Of a DNA stretch of 64,000 nt, positions 26,301 through 37,230 are shown piece after piece. The notes beneath the pieces are model-generated. The model worked only from the letters and a program-made list of their open reading frames with translations, searched no databases and had not been told where the DNA came from. The stretch spans positions 28,575,594 to 28,639,593 of the forward strand of contig JACMZG010001911.1 in the NCBI GenBank assembly GCA_018340805.1. Reading direction: 5' to 3'. Numbering within the stretch: position 1 is the first letter of the stretch; every line of letters starts with the position of its first letter. Source of the stretch: Microvelia longipes. Lineage: Eukaryota; Arthropoda; Insecta; Hemiptera; Veliidae. Both the position numbers and the translations under genes were made by a program.

Positions 26301-29300
26301 AAGGAGCTGAAAAACAAAGGGTAATTTAGTCTATTTTTTATTTCTTACCAAAAACTGTGGTACAATGTGTTTGCAAATTTACTTTATCTTCTAATATTTG
26401 GAAAAATAATGTGGGTTATGGAAAATAAATATTCATTAATCAAAGTCCTAATTTAAAAAAATCACCTCTTTTGTTCACATGTTTGCTATCTATCAATGTG
26501 CTGTACCAAATACATATTAAGAAATTGATGTGATGTGACCAAACCAAGCAAGAGCTCTTTACTGCCACTATTTTTTTGTATTGCTTATTAAATAAATTTA
26601 GTGTATAAATACAAACGTTATAGAGTCCAAACAGTAAAGCTAAATGCAACTTCAAGATTAAGAATAGACAGTTGTCGTAAATTTTTGAAATTGGCTGCAC
26701 AGACTGGTAATAAGGTTTATGATAAAGCCTTCATTTTCCAAACAATGCCCTTGTAATGATTTACTGCAGGAACTTGAAAACAACCCCATGAGGTTACAGG
26801 TACAGTCTACAGGTTACCTTTGCTCACCTGTCTATTACCCCACATATATTGTTAATTTTACAACGCTTTTTCTGTATCACAATGTACTGTTGATGATAAG
26901 TATTCTTTGTCTGTAGTATATAGATCAAGTATGCCATGAGTTTTGTCCACTAGGGAGCTGGTGCAATTTTTTTAATCGTCACAGTCATTTTGTTTACATG
27001 TAAACTAACCTATCACACTATTTCTTATTTTGTTTTACAAAGAAAAAAAAATGTATTTTACCATTACTTATAATTAATTAATTACTTATAAATTGTTTAT
27101 AGAAATTATAATATATCATGACGGCCTTGCGTACACAAGAGACTAGTTGGCAAATCTTATTTTTTGAGGCATTTATCAGTTTATTAAGTACATGCTAGTC
27201 TGAATAATTTTTCATGGGTTAGTATGAGTCATTTTATTACATTGTTTATATATTACTTATTTGTAAATAGGAGATAACAGAACTACTTAGTGGAGCTCTT
27301 TCAGCTGAGGATGAGGATGAAGTGGAGAAGGAGTATGAAGAAATAATGAGGAAAGAGAAGCCTCAAGACGACGAAGAAGTTATCAATCTCCCTGATGTTC
27401 CTACAGATCAACTACCTGCCAGTAAGTTAATCTTTCGTATCTTCTGCATTACAATCAGTTTAGTTTGGTTTAATCTCTTTTAATGTGCATCCTATATTTT
27501 ATGAATAGACTAGGTAATGCAGTGTGATAAATTTGAATACAAAACTATTTTTATACCTTCAGTTTGTCAAAAGTTTTTAAGTTTTTGTAATTATAACATG
27601 CATTATTATAATTTTTTTTTTGTTCCTCATATTAATTATATTAATGCTAAGGTTGGGCACTAAGAGGAATCTACTAATACACTATATTTCGCCCTCTACC
27701 TCAGGGCATATTCATGTAATAATTATATTTCTAGCATCTTAATGCTAATTGTCAATAAGATTATAATTTTTAAACAAAACGAATAAATTAAGTGGCAAAA
27801 ACTGTAAGAAACATGAACAAGTGAGTATAAATACCTTTATATTTGTACTTGTATTTATACTCACTTGTTCATGTTTCTTACAGTTTTTGCCACTTAATTT
27901 ATTCGTTTTGTTTAAAAATTATAATCTTATTGACAATTAGCATTAAGATGCTAGAAATATAATTATTACATGAATATGCCCTGAGGTAGAGGGCGAAATA
28001 TAGTGTATTAGTAGACAGCAGTAGTTATTTTATTCCTCTTAGTGCCCAACCTTAGCATTAATGCATTATTATACTGTTCCAACGTGGCGTTCTAAATTTC
28101 AAAAAGTCCTAAATTATAAAAACTTATAAAATCTTTTGACGAACTGAAGGTATAAAAATCATTCTGTTCTCAAATTCATCACAAATTAATGCCTTTAAAA
28201 ACTAGATTTTACTATTAATTAAATACTAAGCGTTTTAACACACTAATATCACTTTTAGCACATAAATTTTGACTCATTTTCATCAAATTCATGTCAAATT
28301 GTCGATTCAATACATTTTTTGACCTTATTTGGAAATAAATTAGTCATTAATTTTAACTGTGTTGAAATCATAACTTTAAGACACAGATTTTCGAAAGTAA
28401 CCTCCCTAATGACGTTGGCCTAACCTGTTCTATATATAGTAAATATAATTTCTATTTTGCAATCATCATTATTCGTGTTTATTATTTTATTTTATTTGAT
28501 ATCTTGGTATTTGATTTTTCTGATATTATAATGTATTTATTTGAGCATTTTAATTATTTTTTTAATAGGGCAATTGGCTTTGTTTATATCTTTCTTAAGT
28601 TACTTAGCTTATACTTAATTCACATGATTAACTTTAGTTTTTTACATGTAATTTTTACATATGATTGTGCTTTTCAACTCCTTTTAATTTTTTTTTAATT
28701 AACTTTAAAATAAAATAAAAATCGCTATTGCTGTTATTCTGTGAGAGCAGTTCACAGTGTTTTGAGCTAGAGTTTCTATCTTATTCCTTTATTTTTATTT
28801 TAAACCTTATAATAAATTAACCTTTGTATTTTTGCATTTTTTTATTACTAGCACAAAAAATAACCCTGCAGTCAATATAACATATTGACTGCAATATATA
28901 GTTCTTTTTCTATCTTAGAAATAAAATAGGAAATTGTGAGGGGAGGTTCCCAGGTAGTGTAGGCAAATTTACTTTTTCTAAACACAGATCTCTTTTTAAC
29001 TATGGAGTTAAAAAAGCATTGTTGGTAAAACTGTTTCTTATCATTTTTATTTTATTATCATAACATTCAAAAAAGTAAAATTTCATATTTTTTCTGCTGC
29101 ATGTATTTGTCTTTTGATTAAAATTAACATTTTATTTTTATCAAAGGTTTTACATAACAAGACATAAATTAATATAATTCTAGTGGTTAGTGACAGTAAT
29201 GTAAAGTGGGTCAGGTCTGAAGTTATATCTGTTTATTATTTGTAAAAGCAGTTTTTTTATATCTTGTCAATTTTTCTTTTTTTCCTAAGTGTTGATTCTT

Positions 29301-32300
29301 TAAAAATATTTTTTAGACTTAAAATTCCTTTGCTTTGACTGTAATAGTTTAATTAAAAAGTAAAATAAGATTTAAAAAATAATTTGTAAACTTTCACTGA
29401 TTTTCCATTTTTGATTTTTTTTTATGTCATCAACTTAATCTAAACTCTACTTTAGATTTTTTTTTCAAATAATAAGAATGTTATCTGACAAAAGAAATAT
29501 TATTGTAACGGGTTTTGGGCCCTTTGGCCCGCATAACGTTAACAATAGTTGGGAATGCGTCAAATTACTTAAATCCACTGATATTGAAAATAAATGTAAC
29601 ATTAATTTAATTATTAAAGAAATACCTGTTATTTACGAAGTGGCTAATGAGATTGTGCCAAAGTTATGGGAGGAATACAATCCTATATTGGTCGTTCATG
29701 TCGGAGTCCACGGTGAAGATACCATCAAACTTGAAAGACACGCCCATAATCATAGTTATGTTAGAAAAGATGTGAAAGATTGCTGTCCGAGCAATAACAT
29801 ATGTCCTTTGGGATCAGAAGAATTAATTCCAACAAAACTAGACTTAGATAGTATTAAGTGCAGTGATATTATTTGTTCTTCTAACGCTGGACGGTACTTA
29901 TGTGAATATACTTATTATTTATCCCTGAGCAAGGACAATAGTAGAAGTTTATTTGTACACATACCACCCTGCGGTAGTTGTGTTAGTAATGATTTTATAG
30001 TCAGTAAACTATATGAAATTATTGAAAAATGCTTAAACCAACTTAATGCTAAAGATGAATCGTTAAAATGAACTTTGACATTACATAGGTACAGTTTATA
30101 CTTTTTAATTATTTTTTTTAAATTTTGTATGTACAAACCCTTCTGAAGTCTATTCCACAATTGAAACTTTATCTGACTGATGGCTTCACTTTCTACTTAG
30201 ATTTATAAATGTTTCTAAAATTTCTTTAAAAGCTGCTGGGCTTTTTAAACTTCAATCGTCTACTTAGTTATATCAAAGAAATTGGACTATAGAGTCAGTG
30301 TATAGAGTATTCTAGTACCATCATAGCCAACTCTTAAATCACTTTTGGAATACTCAAAAATTATATTTTACAAGTTTATGTTTCCATTGTTTTTTAGTCT
30401 TATCAAGTTAAAAAATCAATATATTTAATTTGATTTTTGTTTAAACACAACAATTATAGAATATTTGAAGTGATCTTTACTTAAATTTTTAATTTTTATT
30501 TTTTGAATAATAAAAATTGTATTTTTGATTGAAATGTGAGTAAAAGTGGAAAAATCTGATACATATACACATCATAGTTTCTTAGATTGCTTCTGTTTGA
30601 GAAGCAGAGTTTAGGATAAAGTTTTTTTATAAAAACATTGTGTGGACTAATATATGTGTTTGTATGTCCAGGGCAGGGGGAGGGTAACTTAAATGAGGAA
30701 AAGTTGGGATTCAATTATCGCAAGCTACTAAAAATAGCGCTGCGGCGGACCGGTGCGGACAATTCATGAACTAACCCCAATAGCTTTCCAAAAATGACTG
30801 ATTATGTTTTTATATTTAAATTTATAAATACCATGGCAATTTAAGTTTATGACAGCTACATATATTATTATTATTATAAAATTATTGTTTTCTGTATGTA
30901 TTTTTCACAAAAACGGTTCGCCGTTGCATGTTCTGTATTTCAAAAATTCAGAAACTAAAAGTAAATAGAAACTTTTTTAAAACTTCCAGGGAACGCTACT
31001 GATGGCAGATAAGTGTAAATTTCATTTAATTAATTTATTGATTTAGTCGATTTTATCTGGTAATTACATTTAATCACATGGGCGTATCTTGCCGATGTAA
31101 TTAAAATACAGGCTGCATTAAATGCCAAAATCTATCTTCTACCACATGTAAACTTTAGCCTCTATTTCATTATTACATGATTGAATCAATTAAATTAATA
31201 AATTACTTGAATGAAAAACTTAAATAATCAGAAGTGTTCTGTGTAAGATTAAGTGCTAGGGTTAGTTAGAAGTATAAGTATAAAAATTAAATTTCAAACT
31301 GACTGTGGGCATAAAGCTGGAAATCAAGACACGCCCACTCAATTGAAAGGTAGGTCCCCCGCCGCGCTAGTGTCGATCGGAATCCAAATTTTCCCACCAT
31401 TGAGTCGACAGTCTTACTGTTTAAGTATCTATAATCTCTGGTCCAGGGATAGGGTTGTGCTTATGTGTAAATGACAACAAAACATTTTTGACAAAAAATT
31501 ACTCTTTACAAAAACTTTTGCTTGGTTTAACATTAACATTCGTGAATAAATTTTTTACGATAAACCTTGTGCCCAGAAAGTACCTTTTTTATAAAGTTAG
31601 CTAAGAAAGAAACTAGGTCTAATTTTGATAATTTGAGAAAATGTTATTTTTTATAAAAATGTCTCTTTTTTAAGATGAGTTAAAATCTGTAATAAAAAGA
31701 ACCAAAAAAAAAATTTCTTTGCCCCTCCCCTTACACATACTTGAAATGTAGAAAACTTGTACCGTAAGTAGAAAATGCTACTTTTTGGTTATGTGTTACC
31801 AAATATACAATATATTCTAACTTAAAAAACAAGCAAAAATTATTCAAGAGAAACTTCTCTTCATAAACTCAATAATTAATCCAATTTCTCTCTAGGATTA
31901 TTTTTGTACGGTCTACAGATCGAGCAAATGTATACCTCATGTATGGGCAATACGTAAGGTATAAAAGTCACTCTATAAAAAAGTTTTTATTTTTCAAAAA
32001 CCCAAGGCTTTTTATATTATTAATTTAATATTTTGTACCCCGTACCTTATAAGTACCATTATTTTGAAATTTGCTAATATAATAGTACATTAAAAATTAT
32101 TTTTTCAAACAAAAATTATTCTTTATCAACATATTAATTTGCTATAACAAAAAAAGTTTCTTCTCATTTCGTTAGCCCCCTGTTGTAGCCCCCCAAACTA
32201 AGACAAAAATAAAAAAATACATTCAAAATTGATAAAATTTTGATTCATTTCATTACTAGTAATATTATTCTATTATCTTAAATAGTAAATATTATTGAGG

Positions 32301-33788
32301 GGGCAAGGGAGGAATTAATTTTTTGGTACTTTTTATTACAGGTTTCAACTCCTCTTTAAAAGGGGAAATTTTTATAGAACAAGATTTTGTTGAATTATTA
32401 AAATTAAACCTGGCTATTAAAATTATTATAATCTCTCTTAGCTAACTTTTTAAAAAGAGACCATGAATGAAACTGGACCATGATTCTGTAATATATCAAT
32501 TTGCTGACGATTCCTCAGTTACCTTGAAAGCTAAAAAGTCATCACTGATTAATGTAAACGACACTAAAAAAGTAATAAATGATTGGTTCCAAGCTAATTG
32601 TCTTCATCTTAATGAAGACAAGACTAGCATTATTTGTTTCTCCTTAAGAAGAGATCTTGGTGAGCACAGCCAGAATAATTGTGCTAAACTTCTTGGAGTA
32701 ACATTAGATCAGAAATTATTGTGGAACCATCATACAAGTAATCTCACGAATAAGCTTAGTACTGTCATATTTCTCCTAGTAAGACTGAAAAGTATTATAT
32801 CTCAGCAAGTTTTGAAAATTGTTTACTTCTCTAACTTTGAAAGCAGATTACGATACGGATTAAGACTATGGGGCTCTTGCTCATCTACTAAAGATGTTTT
32901 TCTGCTACAAAAAAGAGCTATCCGTATACTAGAGGGAGTTAAACAAATAGAAACTTGCAAACCTCTCTTTGTCAAATGGAGAATTATGACAGTCTATGGC
33001 TTATATATTATGGAATGTTTAAAGCATGTTTTGAGGAATTTGGGCTCTAAACAAAAACAAGGTGATCTCCATCGCTACGAGACTAGGAGAGGTTGTGACC
33101 TCAAACTACCATCAGTCAGACTTAATAAAACCTACAAAAGTCCTAGTTTCATGGAAATAAAATATATAATCACCTACCAGATGGTATAAGAGCTCAAAAA
33201 CCTCAAAAATGCTTAAACGAAGTCAAAGAAGTATTATTGCTTAATCCTATGTATGAACTAAATGATTATTTTAATTTGAACTTTAATAATTTGTAATTTT
33301 TTCTGTTTTTTTTTTCTCATTTGTAATGTAAAGTGAATTATTTGACTAAACCAAGAATTGCTTGTAAATTTGATGGTTGTAAAATTATATAAATAAATAA
33401 AAAATAAATAAAGAGTACTTTTTGGGTACCAGGTTCATAATATAAAAATTTTATTGAGATAAATCTTTTTATAAAGAGTATTTTTTGTAGAAGAATGATT
33501 TTTTTGTCATTTACATGCATGATATTTTTTTATTGGAAAGTATAAAATTCAGGTTTCTTAGGTTGATATTTAAAAAATTCCCTGTCTTACTTCTACTTAT
33601 TGATTAGTAAAATAATACAAGTATCCATTACACCTTGTAATGGAATATAACATAGAAATATAATTTCTGTTTTCTTTTCTCAATATATTTTAGAGTTTAA
33701 GAATATACCTAAACTTATTATACTTTTTTTTGTTACAGAAGAGAAAGAGAAAGCAAAGAGAGCTAAGGTTGCCCTGGAAGCCAGTTGA
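20312..33788 (+). CDS. CHMP6: charged multivesicular body protein 6 (ESCRT-III, Vps20)
   Basis: Six exons, 20312-20374, 24629-24738, 25640-25763, 26204-26320, 27271-27421 and 33739-33788, join in phase to 204 codons plus TGA. The human protein is about 201 aa. The N-terminus is MGNLFAKKK, where Gly2 is the myristoylation site known in CHMP6, followed by SRVTEHDKAVL and QRDKLKQYQQRIE. The basic helix 'RAKLLLRKKKYQEQLL' matches the vertebrate sequence closely. An acidic C-terminal half (EDEDEVEKEYEEI) carries the INLPDVPTDQLP segment at the position of the MIT-interacting motif of CHMP6. The protein links ESCRT-II (VPS25) to ESCRT-III polymerisation on endosomes and at abscission sites. Introns 1 (4.3 kb) and 5 (6.3 kb) each host another gene on the same strand. 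The nearest good poly(A) signal is AATAAA at 34631-34636. Confidence 0.95.
20501..22477 (+). CDS. ANKLE1: ankyrin-LEM-GIY-YIG nuclease (ANKLE1/LEM-3 family)
   Basis: A single uninterrupted frame of 658 codons lying wholly in CHMP6 intron 1. Residues about 24-150 are ankyrin repeats (ITPLHCAVGTG, SPVLIAACWGRLNILKLLL, NALDYAKL). About 150-395 is Ser/Asn-rich linker. About 397-436 is a LEM domain (LKECKIFSGPVTKTTKKVY). About 496-645 is the GIY-YIG nuclease: IFYVGKGKQSRPYAHL at 527-542 holds the divergent GIY/YIG motif and the Arg/Tyr/His cluster, and Glu589 in TREAAMI is at the expected catalytic position; LTNAQNG follows. The order and spacing are those of ANKLE1 and nematode LEM-3, which cut branched or bridging DNA and act at the midbody. 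AATAAA follows the stop by 20 bp (22497-22502). The lack of introns could reflect retroposition. Every key residue I can identify is present, so it is probably functional. Confidence 0.92.
   Translation: MPRGNVKSVAEKICFVSNSRNSCLARALYESILDEDLNQIEFLLKCKGSDANYLIEDFGITPLHCAVGTGSEDHAFKVVSFILCYGGNPNVRCIEGTSPVLIAACWGRLNILKLLLAHGGNPQLIDDEGNNALDYAKLNKHYNIISYLKKWSRSSSAIGSPSVCRNDAVTQTTIRSLDDIPVEQTTISDGFISCDAYYSEDNNSFSNTTLSISPQSPSILYETPPKSKKNIKSPSSNFSVTCNSGVSILERGFICENTSDLFSDIDSNIDLQNSVSIFNYEDDVNNVCNSNNGINESVTNLVNEGVVAQNEFDVINCKADINDSFSSYASCLSQNPQDIAFIGSLPEESLKPIEELYTDDEAGIVLLQRNFPPDHSDSDNSLKSKKSVLSNCSADSYDTDNLTNKLKECKIFSGPVTKTTKKVYVRQLKNFIKSEKLDTESNKFTIGSVLSRTFTDNYLKLIEQWSPLENQMSEDFLKNSVKYKFRGGIAKCFFNYLLMDPSITGNLPLRAKMMDSLDVWKVFINAIFYVGKGKQSRPYAHLYEALKPSTRKPLSKKILKVLDIWNSQQGVVCLMIFHNVISAEALTREAAMIDVLSEANLTNAQNGEYHGIASSWNMKQKCQLGAVLLHRALNIYLAEGERQISPPDLEARPNFYKR
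22478..24628. other. rest of CHMP6 intron 1
   Basis: AT-rich intronic sequence after the nested nuclease gene. Around 24008-24350 the translation becomes protein-like across a frameshift (MKDRALKDWVFVKRMKNGT, then LILAGWLSKTRNCDDRFE), which may be a small decayed gene fragment. I cannot assign it to a family. Confidence 0.3.
27523..28184. mobile_element. fold-back element / long inverted repeat
   Basis: A 662-bp palindromic structure in CHMP6 intron 5. The inner arms, 27641-27833 and 27852-28060, are almost identical and separated by an 18-nt loop. The right arm has one extra stretch of about 18 nt near 28013-28033. The outer arms diverge more (TTTTTATACCTTCAGTT facing AACTGAAGGTATAAAAA). 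It has no coding frame. Transcribed as part of the intron it would form a hairpin with about 190 bp of near-perfect duplex. It could be a snap-back MITE or a recent inverted duplication. Confidence 0.9.
28190..29477. other. CHMP6 intron 5 between fold-back element and nested gene
   Basis: T-rich intronic sequence. Nothing is recognised beyond homopolymer runs. Confidence 0.4.
29478..30071 (+). CDS. PGPEP1: pyroglutamyl-peptidase I
   Basis: A complete 197-aa single-exon gene nested in CHMP6 intron 5, same strand. It is a cysteine peptidase of family C15 that removes N-terminal pyroglutamate from peptides in the cytosol. The N-terminus carries the family signature VTGFGPFG at 10-17 and NNSW. 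VVHVGVHG at 72-79 is the conserved strand-turn. The catalytic residues are present: Glu86 (KLERHAHN), Cys142 (AGRYLCEYTYY) and His161 (FVHIPP). The human enzyme is 209 aa with the same order and spacing. The start chosen is the only ATG upstream of the signature. The host intron is spliced around it, so it should have its own promoter. Absence of introns may mean retroposition. Confidence 0.92.
   Translation: MLSDKRNIIVTGFGPFGPHNVNNSWECVKLLKSTDIENKCNINLIIKEIPVIYEVANEIVPKLWEEYNPILVVHVGVHGEDTIKLERHAHNHSYVRKDVKDCCPSNNICPLGSEELIPTKLDLDSIKCSDIICSSNAGRYLCEYTYYLSLSKDNSRSLFVHIPPCGSCVSNDFIVSKLYEIIEKCLNQLNAKDESLK
30674..31440 (+). mobile_element. hAT-type non-autonomous element, copy H2
   Basis: A 767-bp relative of the element at 3845-4587, flanked by the 8-bp target duplication GTCCAGGG (30666-30673 and 31441-31448). 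Termini are CAGGGGGAGGG and AATCTCTG. Relative to H1 it has scattered substitutions and small indels. It lies in CHMP6 intron 5 downstream of the pyroglutamyl-peptidase gene. No transposase frame. Confidence 0.88.
31449..32467. other. CHMP6 intron 5, no gene seen
   Basis: AT-rich intronic sequence between the hAT-like element and the LINE fragment. Nothing is recognised. Confidence 0.4.
32468..33415 (+). pseudogene. 5'-truncated non-LTR retrotransposon (LINE), copy L1
   Basis: The C-terminal part of a LINE reverse transcriptase: FADDSSV (the YXDD-like active site), ANCLHLNEDKTSIICF, then LGVTLDQKLLWNHHTS, YGLRLWGS and LLQKRAIRILEGV. These are the thumb and tail blocks of CR1/Jockey-type elements. 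The sequence frameshifts near 33165 where the second copy reads on. The 3' end is a short AT-rich tail with TAAA-type repeats. It begins abruptly at about 32468, so it is a dead-on-arrival 5' truncation inserted in CHMP6 intron 5, sense to the host gene. The copy at 46984-48350 is about 95% identical where they overlap. Confidence 0.85.
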
Positions 33789-34636
33789 TTTACTTATTCC
33801 ACTCAAAATTGTCCTGGTTTGAAATACCAACTCAACTACTTATATTTATTTTATTCTATTTAAATTAATAAGTGCAATTATGTTTTTTAAACAGTATTTT
33901 TATCATATAAACATGTAATATTTTATTAGATGTATTATATTTTCGTTTCTTCTTTTTTTTATTTCTACAAATTGTGTTCTTTGTATGTATCATATACTTC
34001 AGATTTGGTGTGTAAATGCAAAAACTATGGAAGGGTTAAAAAACACTAAATTATTGTTTTGTTTTTTAATAATCTTGTTCTTTATTGGTTCCAAAATTCA
34101 TGTTTATTTATAGGAACAAAATTATGAGTAGGGATTTGTGTAATTTGAAAAATCATAATATATCTGCAATTGTTGGTTGATTTTAAGTTAAAATTTTACT
34201 CATTATACTGCCGTCATAACTAAATCTTGTATGTACACTAATAATTGTGGTCTAAAATTTGACTTAAACTACTGTTAAGTCTAATAATTTTAAATAAGTT
34301 TAAATACTTATCTAAGTATTTACTGTAAAAGTATTTTACAGTTAAGTACATTTTTACAAAAAAATAGCAAAAAATCATAATAGGGCAGAACACCTTAAAT
34401 TTTTGTTGAAGTACTTGAATTCATCCTATTATTTTTATTGTTTTAAAAGCTTCAAATATCGTTTGTAGAGGCTTTTGACTTTTTCTTTGTCAATCATATT
34501 TATTAAATTCTTTATTTATATGTGCATTTTTGCCTTGGTCTAATTTATTGTGATTGTATTTATTAGTTAAGAGGAGTTAATATTTTATTGTATTAAAAGT
34601 CATTTCAATGTAAATATTGTATTAAATTTAAATAAA

Positions 34637-36240
34637 TATTTTATTTTAACCAATATTTTTAAATTATTTAATTATCCCTTATTTCTAGGCATCGTTGTTT
34701 GTCAGGATCTTAATAAATGTAATTAGTTTGTCTTATAAATTATTAATTATGTCATCTTACCATCAGGTACCATACCTCACAATTTTCAGTTGTATATTAT
34801 TGGGTTGGTAATTGACACTGTAGAATTGTCTATTTTGACCAGTTGGTCTATTAAAAACAATTATCTCCAAAAGAGTGATGCAATTGTCCTTTATAAGAGA
34901 GACTTGATTTTAGACTAATTTTGTAGCCTCTCCTAGATCAGCATTTCTCAACTTTTTTTATCCACGGCCCAAAAAAGTTGATAGTTATAAGTTTCTACCT
35001 TTTGACCCCATTATTATACTTTACATTTGAGCAAATTTAGCAGGCTTAATATCTTGTAAGATTTTGAATGATGGCCAAATTACTTAACAAAACAGGTACT
35101 TGCAAAGTATAGTATTACTAGAATTGTAACTTATCATTTACTTTTATATCACTGAATACAATTATCCACAGTGGCTGATTTTGTTGGAGCATGTGATAAA
35201 TTAGAGAGCCAGAAATTTATGCAGTATTAGCCTTTTTTTCCTTTTATGGGTGCTCTTGTCCTTTTTCATAAAATTGAGGCCTGAACTGAACAGCCAGATG
35301 CCAGGCCAAATTTAGGTTTTACCCAAAGATTATTAGGTACTTATTAGTACTACTTGTTAGGTATATCTTTGGTTTTACCTTTATTTAAATTTAGTTTTAA
35401 GACTGGCAACAAAAATTGTAGGATGGGCGTTGCCCCCATTTGCTCTTTCCCTCAATACTTCTTAGAATATAAATAATTTAATAGACCTTCAAAATTTGCA
35501 AGTCACAGATATGAACCTATATAGAGCTGTAAATATCTAATGAAGAGCGGAAGGTAACTATCAAATACAAGGGGAATAGGGAATAGCTGACCTTAGCTGA
35601 AGTTCTTATCGTTGTTTAAACATAATTAAATTAGAAAATGAATTTTTTTTTATCTCCAGATGGTATATAAAGTGATGTTTATTGACTAGTTTTAAGGGAG
35701 TAAAGCAGCACTTTTAACTCCCAAGTTTACTTGTAAATAAATGAATAAGAACATTATAATCATTTGTGAAAGTCTTACAAAATTAAGCAGGTGAGAGTAA
35801 TTATACAATGTTGTGCTTATTTATTATTTGCCCTTATACTATACTTCATATCATGTTATTAAGCTATTTTACCTAATGCAAAACCCTTCCTAAAATGTAA
35901 AATTAAAAATATCTGGATAACGGCCAAGAAAACAAAATTGTTTAAAATATCTCAAATAATAATACTCTTACATCTACAGGCCTGAGATATGGCTCAGGCA
36001 TCCTATGATTCATTTTACAATATTTAAACTAAAGTTTTAATAAAAAGTTCATTTCTATGATATTTTGAACTAATTTTTATTCCAATTACTTTTTATAACA
36101 TATTCATTTTTTATTATACCAAAAAAATAAATAGATGTAAATTCGGTAAGAGTCCTACTTGTAATACTTTCCTTCCTTTAATGTGTTGCAGGTATACAGG
36201 TATTACTAAAAGATTGTACTTGAACAACTAATAGACTATC
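34637..36240. other. intergenic downstream of CHMP6
   Basis: AT-rich sequence after the likely CHMP6 poly(A) signal. Only short noise frames are present. Confidence 0.4.
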
Positions 36241-36322
36241 ATGGAGGCTAAATCTAGTAAAAGAGTAAATGCTAATGTTGTACAACATTAGCATTTACTC
36301 TGTTCCTAGATTAAGCCTCCAT
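36241..36322. repeat. 82-bp near-perfect palindrome
   Basis: The central 40 bp (GTAAATGCTAATGTTGT and its exact complement) is a perfect palindrome with no loop. The outer ATGGAGGCT/AGCCTCCAT arms are imperfect. It could be a tiny MITE or a scar of inverted duplication; a loop-less hairpin makes a normal pre-miRNA unlikely. Confidence 0.85.
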
Positions 36323-36399
36323 TATTTCCTATATACCTATAGGAAATAGGTAATTTGGAATGAGGTAATTTAAAAAGTCAAAATATGTATTTCCGTTTG

Positions 36400-37230
36400 G
36401 GCATAAAAACTTACCTCTCCCTCTATACCTCGCGAGCACGAGGAATCGATTATTTTCTGAAACGACCTAGAATCGTCTCGTTTCTTATCTTGAGTATATT
36501 TAAATAATATTGTACTTATTACTAACTTTATGGTGTTACACATTTAGAACATGCGAAAAATTATATTTTTCAAATAGTACATTAGAATCGTACAAAATTT
36601 TGGTATTTACTTTCAATTTTCGCGGATTTTTTCACATAGATATTTATTCTATTGGTTATACGAAATAATGGTCATACCTAAAGTTAGCAATGCATCATCA
36701 TTATTCGTACTTATTTAAAGCTCAGTTTATGCTAATTTTTGAAATATCTTAGCGTATTTCCTTCAACAAATTCGGAAATAATTGAGTAACAAGCATAAAT
36801 GCATCTGCTCATAAAAAAATAAACCTAAAACTCGAGCGAAAATTGATTGTTCAACAAGGGAGCAAGCATTTCAAAAGAATTTAGAAATGCTTTCGTTTGG
36901 CTTACAAACCTACGCGGTAGAATTATTTTGTAGTCATAAAATTATAAGTATAACGATAAGGAAATGATTGGTCTTACTAACAAGATTCGAACCTGGGAAC
37001 TTTGACTTTAAGTTCTATTAGGGTCATGTCAACTGAGAAATGCTGTTTTGCATTCCATTCACAGCTTTAAAAACCTCGAAAACGTCTCCTTTCCAGAAAT
37101 TCATTTTTGACTCTCCCCCTTGTATTTTAAATCCGACGATTTTTTAAATTCCTTATTAACTTAAAGGATTCGTATCGCCTTTGAACTCGTTTCATCACAG
37201 TCATGACTTCAACTCTCGTCATGCAACCTA
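36400..37230. repeat. family C repeat, copy C1
   Basis: Homologous over much of its length to 38170-38990. Shared landmarks in order are a GGTTATAC block, a GCTCAGTTT block, the tRNA B-box-like GGTTCGAATCTTG on the minus strand (complement at about 36981-36993) and tandem units of about 150 bp that start near TCGTATCGCCTTTGAACTCG. No coding frame. Limits are approximate. Confidence 0.6.

Noticed and set aside
29915..30160. Minus-strand frame opposite the peptidase gene
   Set aside because: Shadow of the pyroglutamyl-peptidase coding strand.
31253..31474. 73-codon frame in hAT-like copy H2
   Set aside because: Lies across the element end and its duplication, and is not conserved in H1.
36981..36993. 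tRNA gene
   Set aside because: A good B box, but no acceptor stem or A box at proper spacing; treated as part of repeat family C.
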